DNA of 64,000 nt from Erpobdella octoculata (Eukaryota; Annelida; Clitellata; Hirudinida; Erpobdellidae), in contig OZ022238.1 of NCBI GenBank assembly GCA_963978895.1, positions 35,228,270 to 35,292,269 on the forward strand, read 5' to 3'. The notes below the pieces were generated by a model. It ran no database searches and was not told where the DNA came from. It saw nothing but the letters and a program-made list of their open reading frames with translations. The position numbers and the translations under genes are program-made. Shown one piece after another: positions 43,931 to 58,320 of the stretch. How positions within the stretch are numbered: the stretch's first letter is position 1; every line of letters begins with the position of its first letter.

Positions 43931-44513
43931 GCTTGTTTAGGTTAAAAAAAAAGATATGAACTATTAGCCTAGATCCATTTCATACAAATTCAGTAGATAC
44001 TGGCATTATTGGGCCTAGAGGCGTGGCTAATGGGGTGGGCAAGCTGCCCCGGGCGACATCATGGGGTGACAGAAAGAGGGTTCAGTGTATTCATATTATA
44101 CTAACTTTTTCAGAAATAAATGACTATAGCTTATTTCGTACATCAAAATTAATTACCGTTTACAACAGATTTTGATAGCTATAGCCTTGTTCGTAGAAAC
44201 AGTTGGAAATGCTCTTATGATCACTTAGATGTTATGGTATGTGACCTCCCCCGGTCATCAGGTTTTTGGGAGGAAAAATAAGACAAGGGTTTCAATTTTT
44301 TTTAAAGTGGCTCCAACTACGGGGGTCATCAGGTTTTTTGGGAGAAAGAAGCAAAAGATGTTATGCAGGGGGCGCAGATTTTGTGTTTTGTGAACAGGCG
44401 CAGAGGACCCTGAGTGGGCCCCTAAAACATCTTGCCCCCCTAAGGTTTTGCTGAAATGACGTCCCTGGTTTGTTAACAAAATTATCACACCTTACTGCCC
44501 TCATACTTACAGT

Positions 44514-45268
44514 TTGAAATCCTCTCTGGAATTTGTTGATCTTATTCATGGCTGCAGACAAAGTGGGATTGCTGCAACAATGGATGTCGAGAGTCTCTTC
44601 ACTAACGTCCTTGTTCGTGATACAATATCTATCATTTGCAATTACGTCTATCATAGTGATACGTTGCCACCTCCAAAGATTCCAGAATCTTTGCTTCACG
44701 AGCTCCTGCTAGTATGTACTACAGAGTCTCCATTCAGACACTTAGACCAGAGCTTATTTCTACAGATTGATGGAGTGCCGATGGGATCTCCATTGGGACC
44801 AACTTTTGCTAACTTTTACATGGGTCGTTTAGAGGAGATTACTTTCGCTGAAATAGAAAAAACCCCCATTGTTTATGCGCGATATATGGACGATATCTTT
44901 CTTCTTGTGAGGTCTGAACGTGAAGTCGTTGCTTTAAAGAATACTTTCGAGAGCAATTCAGTTTTGAAATTTACCTTCGACCTAAATGACAGTAAAAAAC
45001 AAATAAATTGTCTCGACACCATCATCACAATAACTGATTCTGGTCCTACTACCAAAGTCTTCATCAAACCAACTAATAATGGAACATGCCTAAATGGTGA
45101 CAGCGAGTGTCCGGACAGATATAAAAGAAGTGTTATTAATAGTTATCTCCTCAGAGCTTATCGTTTTTCCGAAACCTGGTCAGATTTCCATAAAGAAATA
45201 GTTAGAATCAAGCAGTTATTGGTTAACAACAATTATTCTAATAGCTTTGTTGACGGTTTTATTAACAA
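44514..45268 (+). pseudogene. Penelope-like reverse transcriptase domain
   Basis: About 250 residues open. TMDVESLFTNV is the first catalytic box, QIDGVPMGSPLGPTFANFYM the conserved fingers-palm block and VYARYMDDIFLLV the YMDD active site; FTFDLNDSKKQINCLDTII follows as in Penelope-type RTs. A stop just upstream (about 44515) and loss of the N-terminus indicate an incomplete copy. The frame ends artificially at a Helitron insertion (45269). Confidence 0.88.
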
Positions 45269-46506
45269 CTAGCGGGGTTACCCGGCGTTGCCCGGGGTTT
45301 TTAGAGGTTTTTCTAATGTTTGTCTCTCTCGCTCCCGTTCCCTTCTCCACTTTCCCGTTTTCGTAGCGTTCCCGGTCGCATTTCCGCTCTCGGTCGTTTT
45401 CCAGCTCCCGGTCGCTTTCCCGCTCAGAAGTTCTGTTATCGATTTTCTCTCTTGCTCGCGTTTCCTTCCAAGCTTGCTCTCCCGATTCCAGTCGCTTTCC
45501 GCGTTCCCGGTCGCTTTCCGCGTTCCCGGTCGCTTTCCGCGTTCCCGGTCGCTTTCCCGTTCCCGGTCGCTTTCCCGTTCCCGGTCGCTTTCCCGTTCTC
45601 GGTCGCTTTCCCGTTCCCGGTCGCTTTCCCGTTCCCGGTCGCTTTCCCGTTTCCGGTCGCTTTCCCGTTCCCGCTCACGCTTGCTCTCCCGTTCCCGGTC
45701 ATGCTTGCTCTCCCATTCCCGGTCACGGTAGCTCTCCCGTTCCCGTTTCCGTTCCCGCTCATTTTCTCTTTTACATTCTTTCATAACTTCTGTTAGCCTA
45801 TAAAACGCAAAATAGATTTGCTAAGACTATATATATATATATATATGAATGTTTGTGGGTTAGTTTGTCTATTATAGAAACGGGAAAGCACCCGGAACGG
45901 ACAGCGAGCGGGAACAGAAAAGCAAGCGTGAGCGGGAATGGGAGAGCAAACGTGAGCGGGAACGGGGCAGCGACCGGGACGGGAAAACGACCGGGAGCGG
46001 GAAAGCGACCGGGAGCGGGAAAGCGACCGGGAGCGGGAAAGCGACCGGGAGCGGGAAAGCGACCGGGAGCGGGAAAGCGACCGGGAGCGGGAAAGCGACC
46101 GGCAGTGGGAAAACGACCGAAAACGGAAAAGCTAACAGGAGTGGGAAAGCAGGTGGGAAAGGAAACGGGAGAGAAAGAGACAAACATTAGAAAAACCTCA
46201 AAAAACCTGGGCAACGCCGGGTATCTCCGCTAGTACATACATAAACACACACACAGACACACATACATGCACATACACATACATACATACACACATACAT
46301 ACGCACATACATATATATATATAGTTCCCGCTCGCTCACCCGCTCCGCTCCGCTCATTTTGTGACGGATTTCAAAAATTTTTTTTTAGTTTTGATTTTCA
46401 TTGACTCTCAAGGTTGTGTGAAAATTTCATTACGATCGGATGAATGGTGTAGCAATGCATAAAGGACATTAACATAAATACAAACATTCATTTTTATATA
46501 TATAGA
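45269..46506 (-). mobile_element. Composite Helitron family C, copy 1
   Basis: Reverse-strand Helitron: 5' TCTATATATAAAAATGAATG at 46506, 3' hairpin CCCGG/CCGGG and CTAG at 45269. Host reads A before and T after, no duplication. Inside, CGGTCGCTTTCCCGTTCC-type 18-bp iterations (45480-45680), and an opposite-strand Helitron end (hairpin then CTAG at 46210-46213, followed by T) whose own mirror-image minisatellite is at 45960-46110. So one Helitron carries another. The Arg/Ser/Pro- and Gly/Lys-rich frames are repeat artefacts. Confidence 0.83.
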
Positions 46507-46702
46507 TTTTGTAACCAAAATGAAAACATCTGTGAGTTCGGCTGGGTCTGACGCTGACAAGGGTCGTGATGTACGCCAGGAGTTCCCCGTGTTCTACAAA
46601 AATCAAAAGAATCTCAATTACAGAATTGATGAAAGTATTGAAGTGTGTACAAAGGTTGACTTCATTTGCTTCTGAAAGATAAAAGTTATAATTTATTTGG
46701 AA

Positions 46703-47945
46703 CTAGCGGGGTTACCCGGCGTTGCCCGGGGTTTTTAGAGGTTTTTCTAATGTTTGTCTCTCTCGATCCCGTTCCCTTCTCCACTTTCCCGTTTTCGTAG
46801 CGTTCCCGGTCACTTTTCCGCTCTCGGTCGTTTTCCAGCTCCCGGTCGCTTTCCCGCTCAGAAGTTCTGTTATCGATTTTCTCTCTTGCTCGCGTTTCCT
46901 TCCAAGCTTGCTCTCCCGATTCCAGTCGCTTTCCGCGTTCCCGGTCGCTTTCCGCGTTCCCGGTCGCTTTCCGCGTTCCCGGCCGCTTTCCCGTTCCCGG
47001 TCGCTTTCCCGTTCCCGGTCGCTTTCCCGTTCCCGGTCGCTTTCCCGTTCCCGGTCGCTTTCCCGTTCTCGGTCGCTTTCCCGTTCCCGGTCGCTTTCCC
47101 GTTCCCGGTCGCTTTCCCGTTCCCGGTCGCTTTCCCGTTCCCGCTCACGCTTGCTCTCCCGTTCCCGGTCATGCTTGCTCTCCCATTCCCGGTCATGCTT
47201 GCTCTCCGTTCCCGTTCCCGTTCCCGCTCATTTTCTCTTTTACATTCTTTCATAACTTCTGTTAGCCTATAAAACGCAAAATAGATTTGCTAAGACTATA
47301 TATATATATGAATGTTTGTGGGTTAGTTTGTCTATTATAGAAACGGGAAAGCGACCCGGTACGGACAGCGAGCGGGAACAGAAAAGCAAGTGTGAGCGGG
47401 AATGGGAGAGCAAACGTGAGCGGGAACGGGGCAGCGACCGGGACGGGAAAACGACCGGGAGCGGGAAAGCGACCGGGAGCGGGAAAGCGACCGGGAGCGG
47501 GAAAGCGACCGGGAGCGGGAAAGCGACCGGCAGTGGGAAAACGACCGAAAACGGGAAAGCTAACAGGAGTGGGAAAGCAGGTGGGAAAGGAAACGGGAGA
47601 GAAAGAGACAAACATTAGATAAACCTCAAAAAACCTGGGCAACGCCGGGTATCTCCGCTAGTACATACATAAACACACACACAGACACACATACATGCAC
47701 ATACACATACATACATACACACATACATACGCACATACATATATATATAGTTCCCGCTCGATCACCCGCTCCGCTCCGCTCATTTTGTGACGGATTTCAA
47801 AAAAAAAATTTTTATTTTTGATTTCCATTGACTCTCAACGTTGTGTGAAAATTTCATTACGATCGGATGAATGGTGTAGCAATGCATAAAGGACATTAAC
47901 ATACATATATACATATATACAAACATTCATTTTTATATATATAGA
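46703..47945 (-). mobile_element. Composite Helitron family C, copy 2
   Basis: Same layout as 45269-46506 at about 1243 bp, with different numbers of the 18-bp iterations (more on the left side, fewer on the right). A^T insertion with no duplication. Only about 196 bp of Penelope sequence separates the two copies, and they share orientation. Confidence 0.83.
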
Positions 47946-48099
47946 TGAATCAAATTGCCAAGTTGACAGCGTGAGCTCGATAAAAGCGGAAATAGTGCTT
48001 TATATGAATTCTTTTTTGTCTATGGTAGGCAGTTACTACAGTATTATAAAGAAGATAATAAAAAAGGAAGTTTCTGTTATAACTGGGTTTATATATTTA

Positions 48100-48382
48100 C
48101 TAGCAGTGCCCGTAGCGGCTTCGCTCGCATGAAATTAGAAAATTTGAACCGTGCATACATAGTAGAGTACTGCACGGATCAATTTTTACCAATGCTTTTA
48201 TTAACTCGTCGGCTCTGTTTCTCTGTCTGTTTCTCTGTTTCAAATCTTGCAATCAATTTTTGAGTCACTTCCTGATGATAGATTTTTTTCAAATTTTGCA
48301 TACATGCTCAAGATAGAAGACAATGCAATATTCAATTATTAGTTTTACAATAAGTCAATTAATTTAGTTAATTTTCTTGAGG

Positions 48383-48426
<44 letters not shown>

Positions 48427-50223
48427 TATTATATTTATTTGTTGTATATTGCGACTTTAATATAAAATAAAAGAGTAATATAAGAAAAAATTGATTGCAA
48501 AATTTTTGTTTATGAGCTTAATGGAAATCGCAATGCTCTTCGAACCATATTACGCCAGGCCAGACTTTAATATAAAATAAAAGAGTAATATAAGAAAAAA
48601 TTGATTGCAAAATTTGTGTCTTAATTACATATAAGAGCATTGGTTTTAAAAATTCGTTTTTAATTTACTTGTTAAGGTCTCGGTTCGGCCCGTCGACAAC
48701 TTGGTCCAGCCCGTTTCAAAAACGAAATTCCTGGCCCGGCACGGCCCGTCTATATGGGCCCGGCCCGTTTTTACAGGCCTAGAAATTCTATATACTTGAT
48801 GAAAAACTTCGACCCGTACCCACCTTGACTTCAGGTTTACCCCGGCACGTCTGAACACCCTAAAATCACTAAAATGTCTATATACGTGGTTAAAAATCTC
48901 GGCCCGTCCCACCTTGATTTAAGATTTGGGCAGGGCCGTATGAAGACCCTAAAATAACGGCTTGGCCCGTCCGTCCGGTGATAAACTGAACTCATCTACT
49001 TTTAACCGGCACAAAACCTCAAAATACTAATTTTCACAGCTGTAGCACTTACAGTTTTTGAGTAGCAGTTATTTTAAAATCAAATAACCCTTTTTCCACT
49101 TCACATTTGAGGTCCTCGAAACCTAATTTTCAAAAAATGGTAAAACACGTATATCATTATTTCTGGAGTAGAAACCAAATACTAATTTTTACTCCTTTAG
49201 CATCTACAGTTTTCGAGTAGCAGTTACATTAAAAACCAAATAACCTTATTTTCCATCCCACATTTGAAGTCCTGGAAACCAAATTTACAAAAAATGGTGA
49301 AACACGTATATCAATATTTTTAGAGTAGAAACTAAATACTAATTTTACTTTTGTAGCATCTACAGTTTTCGAGTAGCAGTTACATTAAAAACCAAATAAC
49401 CTTATTTTCCACCCCACATTTGAAGTCCTGGAAACCAAATTTTCAAAAAATTGTGAAACCCGTATATCATTATTTTTAGAGTAGAAACTAAATACTAATT
49501 TTTACTTTTGTAGCATTACCAGTTTTTGAGTAGAAGCTACTTAAAAAACCAAATAACCCAATTTTCCAACCCACATTTGAGGTCCGAGAAACCAAATTTG
49601 TAAAAAATGGTGAAACACGTGTATCTTTATTTTTAGAAAAGAAACTAAATAATAATTTTTACATCTGTGGTTTTTACTGTTTTTGAGTAGCAGTTACTAT
49701 AAAAGACAATTAGCCCTATTTTCCACCCCACATTTGAAGTCCTGGAAACCAAATTTTCAAAAAATGCTTAAACACGTATTTCATTATTTTTGGAGTAGAA
49801 ACTAAATACTAATTTTTACTCCTGTAGCATTAACAGTTTTTGAGTAGAAGCTACTTTAAAAACCAAATAACCCAATTTTCCAACCCACATTTGAGGTCCG
49901 GGAAACCGAATTTTCAAAAAATGGTGAAACACGTATCTTTTTATTTTTCAAAAAGAATCTATATGCCAAATTTCAAAATCTCCTCATTTTTGGTTTTCGA
50001 GATATACATTGTTTTATAAAAAAGTTTGTTTTCCAGTTTTTTCCCCTCAGGAGCAAAATTTTCAAAAATCCTTTCTTTGCGGATGTTTACGCTATAAAAG
50101 TAATATAAGTTCCAAATTTCAGGTTCCTAGGATGAGGCGTTTGAGCTCGGCGTTGATTATCAGTCAGTCAGTCAGTCAGTCAGTCAGTCAGTCAGTCAGG
50201 ACATGTTCTTTTATATATATAGA
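48100..50223 (-). mobile_element. Helitron family D copy with inserted family B repeat
   Basis: 5' end TCTATATATATAAAAGAACA at 50223, 3' end GGGCACTGCTAG at 48100, A^T site, no duplication. 48188-48674 is a reverse family B repeat (ACCAATGCTTTTATTAAC...TTACTTGTT) with an internal (AT)n and a partial duplication; the remaining 1.64 kb matches the copies at 22152 and 23886, with about six ~155-bp iterations and a (GACT)n near the 5' end. Confidence 0.85.
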
Positions 50224-50632
50224 TTACAAAAACTTGAAACTTTTCAATTTGGTCATCAAGAATGATAGAACAAGTATCACTGACCCGTTGCAACAAAGTC
50301 ACGTGGTGTACCATTTCAAATGTTCAATTCCACATTGTAAGGTGGATACATACATTGGTCACTCTACCACTACGTTGTCAAGGAGACTCACGATGCATCT
50401 CCAGTTTGGGAGTATTCTTAATCATTATGAATGTATTCATTTGAAAAAGCTAACACGAAAAGAACTTGAAGAAAGTGTTTTGATTTTAACAAGTGAATCC
50501 GACTCTTTCCGGCTGAAAATTAAAGAGGCTCTCTATATCTTATCAATGAGACCTGCGATTAATAAACAATTTGATAAATTTTCACAGATTCTCCACTTGT
50601 TCGGTGTCAAAGAAAGTAATATGCATCGGTAA
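50224..50632 (+). pseudogene. GIY-YIG endonuclease part of the Penelope-like element
   Basis: Frame 50225-50632 reads YKNLKLFNLVIKNDR, then HVVYHFKCSIPHCKVDTYIG, the zinc-binding start and Y-x-YIG-like core of the Penelope endonuclease, then a LSRRLTMHL helix and EALYILSMRPAINKQ, a standard end of this domain. A single TAA (50630-50632) is followed in the same frame by about 48 acidic residues (SSDEDNINDDTSDSSSD region) to a TAG at about 50777, so the natural C-terminus may be later and the TAA a mutation. Confidence 0.82.
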
Positions 50633-50982
50633 CCCTGTATTCCTTCTAGCGACGAGGATAACATAAATGATGATACTTCTGACTCGTCCTCTGACACAAA
50701 TACTTTGGCTGTTGAGGCTGCTCCTGACGAATCTCATTGTAATGTATCTGAGGAAATTCTTGTCTCTTCTAATATATAGTATAAATTTTATAGTCTCTGT
50801 GACTTCATTAGTTTATGATTCTGGTCTTAAACACTATGGAATTCTGTTTTACTCATGTTTTTTTGTTGAGCCTCGTATTCTTTTGATTTGATAGGTGGAG
50901 TGTTTACTCTTTTGTTGGTGTGCTAATTCTTTGATAATTTCGGTTCTTTCTGTTTGTTTACTTTTCTCGTTTTAATTTTGAC

Positions 50983-51020
50983 CCTGAGGATGGCTGACAT
51001 AGCTGAAAAGGTCCGTCGGT
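50983..51020 (+). ncRNA. Possible hammerhead-ribozyme-like motif of the Penelope-like element
   Basis: CTGAGGA (50984-50990), a short stem GGCT/AGCT with loop GACAT, then GAAA (51005-51008) resembles the conserved core boxes of the hammerheads reported in Penelope-like elements. I cannot confirm stems I and III, so activity is unproven. Confidence 0.3.
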
Positions 51021-51164
51021 CTGACAATAAAAGTTTAATGGAAAGTTTTTGGCTAATTGTAGTCTCGAACAGCGAGTTTTATACCGAAAAGTTGTTTCTG
51101 CCAAATGGCGAGTTGTATTTCTTAGAGCATGTCTCAAAGATAAATTGATTCCACAGTTTATTCG

Positions 51165-51274
<110 letters not shown>

Positions 51275-52160
51275 TAAAAATTTATTAATGATAGAAAAGA
51301 AAGACTGCAATCTAAAGATAGTCAAACTCAGTCTCAAACCAGTTAATGCAAATGTTTACAAATAAGTTTATGATATGTATAAACATATAAATATATAGGC
51401 ATATAATAGATTGAGAATAAATGTAGCACCCCTACCCCCCACTCAAAGAAAAACTCATCATTTTTGGATAAACAGCAGGGCCTTCCGATTTGGCTTGCGC
51501 CCTCCTTAGTTGCGCCCTTGTAGACACACGAGGCTAAAGTTTATACGAGCTCGATCGGATGGACCGAAGGCACTACGAGATTAAAAAATATTATTAGAAT
51601 TATATGATATAACTAAGCAGATATAATAATTCAAAATGTATGAAAAATACTACGTTTATCAACTTGTAGTCGCTGACTACGTTATTTCGATATACTTTGT
51701 AGTACCAACTCAACACAGTTTGAAGGCGGTTTTAAATAACTTTATTTAATTGACCGACGACAATAGACAAAAATAACCAATTCTTCTCGGGGCCAACAAT
51801 GGCGAGAAATGAAAATAAAGCAAAGTTTAAATTCTTGATTAAAGTAGCAATATGGCGAACCACGAGAACAACGAAGAAAAAAGAGTGAGAACATTCGAGA
51901 ACAAAGGTTTTTAAGCTAGCCACTAACTAGTGCGCGCCAAACAAGTGAAGGAGCGCGAGCCTAGCAAGCTAAGGAGCGCTCACCTGTAATTACCTGTATA
52001 ACATGCGCTTGGCACACGTGTGCGTGGACGTGCATAAAATACCGGTACGCTACAAACTAATCTAAATACTCAAGCATGAGTGAGCTAATAAACAAAAAAA
52101 ATTGGTGGAAAAAATCTTGGTTGGGGCGGTCGCCCCCCCAGCCTCCCCATCGCCGCCTCT
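51275..52160 (+). repeat. Family E MITE remnant with its host repeat
   Basis: 51275-51515 is the right part of family E (TTAATGATAGAAAAGAAAGA through TAGTTGCGCCCTTG), followed by the same GACACACGAGGCTAAAG host repeat as at 10398. It is interrupted by a solo LTR (51665-52054). Confidence 0.65.
51665..52054. mobile_element. Solo LTR-like insertion
   Basis: 390 bp starting TGTAG and ending CTACA, flanked by a 4-bp duplication AACT (51661-51664 and 52055-52058). The uninterrupted copy of the surrounding repeat at 10503-10560 shows what was there before insertion. TG...CA ends and a 4-bp duplication fit an LTR retrotransposon whose interior was lost by LTR recombination. Confidence 0.65.
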
Positions 52161-53030
52161 GCCTGACTGACGCCTCGTCCTGGAACGTAAAATTCGGAAC
52201 TTATATTACTTTTATAGTTTTATAGCACAAACACCCACTATAATAAGAAAGAGTTTTTGAAAATTTTGTTCCTAAGATGAAACAGGAAAACAAAATGTTT
52301 TTTAAATAACGCATATCTCAAAAACCAAAAAAGAGAAGGTTTTGAATTTTTGAAATTGAGTATCTAGATTTTTCTTTAAAAAAATAAAAAAATACGTGTT
52401 TAACCATTTTTTTTTTAAATTTGGCTTCTAGGACCTCAAATGTGGGGTGGAAAAAAGGAATATTTGCTTAAAAACTCCAAAAACTAAAAATGTTAAAGTT
52501 CTGAAATTTAGTACCGAGATTATTCTTACAAAGTAAAAAAATACGTGTTTTAATATTTTTTGAAAATTTGGTTTCCAGGACTTAAAGTTTGGGGTGGAAT
52601 GGAAAATAGGGTTATATGTTTCTTGGAATAACTGCCACTCTGAAACTGAAAATAATGCAGATATGAAAATTAGTATTTAGATACTACTTAGAAAATAAAA
52701 TTACAAATGTTTTACCAATTTTTTTATGTTTTGGCTTCCAGGACTACAAATGTAGGGTGGAGAAAAGAATTATTTGCTTAAAAACTCAATAACTGGAAAC
52801 GTAAAAAACAAAAAAATTCCCTCTTTAGGCTTTTTTAAAACAAGAATAACGCGTTTCATTATTTTTTGAAAAATTAAATTCTAAGCTTTGAGGTTTTGTG
52901 CCCGTTAAAACTGACTGAGTCATAGAAATTTTAGGCTTGTAAAAACGGGCCAAGCCCATATTAGACAAGCTGGGCTGGGCCTGGAATTTTGGTTTATGAA
53001 ACGGGTCGGGCCAAGTTGTCGACTGGCCGG
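52160..53030 (+). mobile_element. Truncated and diverged Helitron family D copy
   Basis: Begins with GACTGACGCCTCGTCC, homologous to the 5' part of the copy at 23886, then diverged ~155-bp iterations and a GGGCCGGGCC-type part at 52915-53030. Both the TC start and the CTAG end are missing. Confidence 0.65.
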
Positions 53031-53135
53031 GCCGATATGAAGTTATTATGGACTGATGATGCGCGCAGAACGTTCGAAAAATTGGAAAAATCTCAGCCAA
53101 GCGGTCCACTGACCCGAAGTCTGACACATTTCACC

Positions 53136-55033
<1,898 letters not shown>

Positions 55034-55703
55034 ATTTCACCTCGTCACCGATGCGTCAAACTATGCCGTTGGAGCAGCCTTGCACCAGTCTGTTGGTAAC
55101 GAACTTCACCCAGTGGCATTTTTCTCGAAACGTCTGTCAACACCTCAGCGTTCCTACTCTGCATTCGACCGCAAATTTTTAGCCGTCTATCTTGCAGTAG
55201 TCTACTTCAAGCCGGTTATTGAGGGCCGTACTGTTGCCGTTTTTACAGATCACAAACCCCTGGTAAATGTATTCTATAGTCAAACTTCTGTCATATATCT
55301 CGGAATACGTCTGCTCATTTGAGTACATGTGTAATGTATACGTGGTTCGGAAAATACCGCGGCAGATGAACCTCTCGTGCCGATACAGATGAAATTACAT
55401 GCTCGCTGGACTTGATGCTTCCAGCCTTGTCCACACTCATTACCGCACAGAAGGATGACGCCGAGACTGAATAATATAAAGAAAGGTTTACGTCTTTTCC
55501 TATCGAGGACAAGCAATTGTTGTGATGTGACACCACTCTTCCATATCCTTGACCTTTTATGCACTGGAGCATCGTATGACAATTTTCAAACAGTTGCACA
55601 GTTTGTTGCACCCTGTTGTGAATGGCTCTACACAACTGGTGACCGAGCGATACTTTTGGCCCGATATGAAAAGAAACATCAAAGAGTGAGTTCGAGAGTG
55701 TAT

Positions 55704-57707
55704 CATCGGCGCCGGAGCCAGGGGGCCAGGGGGACAGTGGCCCCCTACTTTTAAAAGTGGAGGGGCCAAACGCCATTTTTGCCCCCCCCCCCACTTTTTG
55801 TCAAATCCCAATATTATTGTATAACGGAGACTCGTCGAGAGTCTGTCAATTGTTCAGTAAATATAAACTTTAAGAATTTTATTGTCACAAGTACACAGAT
55901 CTATATATACAACTAGAGATATCCCGTCAAAAATAACGAATATTTTTTTTAAATTTCATTTTTTATTATTTTACGATTGCAGCGCCACCTTTTTTATTTT
56001 CAGGGAGTGTACAATTGCAAAATAACTTTTAATAGTAAAAAAATTATTATTAAACAAGTAAAGTAAAAAACGAGTTTTTTAACACAAACTTTATATTCAA
56101 ACACACTCGATTTAGAAATTCGAAAGATGTTCAAATTAATTTTTTTTAAATTGAATCATCTATTGTCATCCAATATAAAGCTATGCTGAAAGTTTCAGCT
56201 TTCTAGCTAGTCAAAAAGCTGCTTAAATTTTACTTGCAAGATTTGCGTACAGAGAAAGCCACACACATACAAACAGAAATTGTAACCTAAATAAAAGTTT
56301 GTAAAAATATTTACCTTACTTAAATTATATAAGAAAATTATTTTAATGATTATTTATTAATGTTATATATAAATTAATTTATCATAGATAGTAGAACGTC
56401 ACACAAAAACGTCTTACACAGACATGGGCTATTATATATACTAGAAAATAATAATAATAATGAGCTTATGTGTGTATGTAACTTATGCATTGCTACACCA
56501 GTCATCCGATCGTTTCACACAACCTTGAGAGTCAATGAAGAAAGGTTTTTGTGCAAGTTTTTAAAATGTTATTTGGTTTTCCGATATTGAATGCAACATC
56601 AGAAAGAAGTTTTTCGGCATTGCGTCAAATTAAAACCTATTTGCAGTCAACAATGACCCAAACTAGATTAAACCATGTCATGTTTTCAACTGTACATAAA
56701 GAAAACAAGTAAATTAAAAACGAATTTTTAAATATAATTAAAACACAAATTTTGCAATCAATTTTTTGCAAACACATATACATAAATTCCTAGATAAAAA
56801 AATATAATAAACACACACACGTACACATATACATAAATATATATAAATTAATTAAAATTAACTAAATTAATTGACTTATTGTAAAACTAATAATTGAATA
56901 TTGCATTGTCTTCTATTTTGAGCATGTATGCAAAATTTGAAAAAAATCTATCATCAGGAAGTGACTCAGAAATTGATTGCAAGATTTGAAACAGACAGAG
57001 AAACAGAGACGACGAGTTAATAAAAGCAATGGTAAATAAGTAAATTAAAAACTAATTTTTAAAACCAATGCTCTTATATGTAATTAAAACACAAATTTTG
57101 CAATCAATTTTTTCTTATATTACTCTTTTATTTTATATTAAAGTCGAAATATCTTAATTATATCGAAATTAATTAAAATTAACTAAATTAATTGACTTAT
57201 TGTAAAACTAATAATTGAATATTGCATTGTCTTCTATTTTGAGCATGTATGCAAAATTTGAAAAAAATCTATCATCAGGAAGTGACTCAAAAATTGATTT
57301 CAAGATTTGAAACGGACAGAGAAACAGACAGACAGAGAAACAGAGACGACGAGTTAATAAAAGCATTGGTAAAAACAATCTAAACTTGTTGGAAATTTGT
57401 AAATTTTTTTGAATGCTAAATGACTGAAGAAGTAATTTTTTTTGGAAAACAGTAGCTAAAGTTGCAATTTGTAGTTAACTTTGGTAAATGGTAGTTACTT
57501 AAGACTTTGGTAAAATGGTAATTATCTAAACACTAGACTGTCATTCTTTTTTTTCATTTTTATTTAAAAAAAATTTTTGGGTTTAAAATCAATGATTTCA
57601 GATAAGATGCATTTCATCATAAATTTTTATAAAACTCGCCCACGGGCATTTAAAGACCCCAAAAAAATGTGTTGGCCCCCACTTTTAAAACCATTCCGGC
57701 ACCCCTG
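55704..57707 (+). mobile_element. hAT deletion derivative with transposase C-terminus
   Basis: Ends CATCGGCGCCGGAGCC and CCATTCCGGCACCCCTG with a perfect 8-bp duplication GAGTGTAT (55696-55703 and 57708-57715). 56560-56715 encodes a hAT dimerisation motif (NATSERSFSALRQIKTYL, then STMTQTRLNHVM). The rest is a reverse family A copy (56045-56312), a Helitron-like fragment (56445-56545) and two tandem family B copies (56703-57032 and 57033-57372). Confidence 0.85.
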
Positions 57708-57954
57708 GAGTGTATCGACTGCCAGAAATCGAAAGTCTTCAAGCACAACAACACTCAGGTGAAGCATATGCAGTTTCCAGCTTTCGATAGGTTCCAAACA
57801 GTTCATATAGATATTGTTGGACCTCTGACAAAAGACACCCTTCACCTTATCCATCCGAGAAGCGATATATTACCACCATGATCGACCGAGCAAATGGATG
57901 GTTTGAGGCAGTGCCAGCTTCTAGCCTCTTTTTTTCTTATTGTAATTGCCGTTT

Positions 57955-58320
57955 GCCTTTAAACAGATACTGTTTAAACCATCTAGACGTGTTAAAGAGC
58001 AGGTAGCGTTTGTCTGGTTTGAGACTAGATATAGAACGTGCAGCTAAGGCGCAATAAGAAACTAGGTATTATGAAAAAAGGTAGCGATTATTTTAGAAGG
58101 GGAAGAGAACTTTGGAAACGAGAGGGAATTGATTATAGTTTGGTAGCGTGTTTTCAATATATCTTTATTAATACATCCGATATTTTTTATTACATTCTAA
58201 ATATACTTCCTAATGATCTATGGTCTTCCGTGTTGAGTTTGAGCCAGCGAACTTGAAACGAGGTCACTGACATATATTTAGAATATCGACTGAAATCTTC
58301 CATCATCATCATCTCAACTC
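57955..58320. other. Unassigned, includes a short open frame
   Basis: A frame at 58038-58256 is basic at its start (QLRRNKKLGIMKKGSDYFRR) and hydrophobic later. I do not recognise it; it may be the right side of the gypsy relic or an unrelated fragment. Confidence 0.3.

Larger units (their letters stand above)
38141..44478. repeat. Composite long inverted repeat with hAT and RTE insertions
   Basis: Once the hAT (38557-40268) and the RTE element (41762-43930) are removed, about 660-730 bp at 38141-40523 pairs as reverse complement with 41583-44478. Matching blocks: CAGGGACGTCATTTCAGCAA at 38141 against its complement ending at about 44466; TTGGGCCCAATAATGC..GTATCTACTG (40321) against 43996-44020; and CCGGGTTGGGAC near 40485 against 41610-41630. 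The centre is a second, foldback repeat. Confidence 0.75.

Noticed and set aside
38141..44478. One large hAT transposon spanning both arms
   Set aside because: Flanks TAACAAAC and GTTTGTTA are inverted, not direct, copies, so there is no target duplication.
45278..47642. Long Arg/Ser-, Pro/Val- or Gly/Lys-rich frames resembling SR or collagen-like proteins
   Set aside because: They follow the 18-bp Helitron minisatellite in several frames on both strands.
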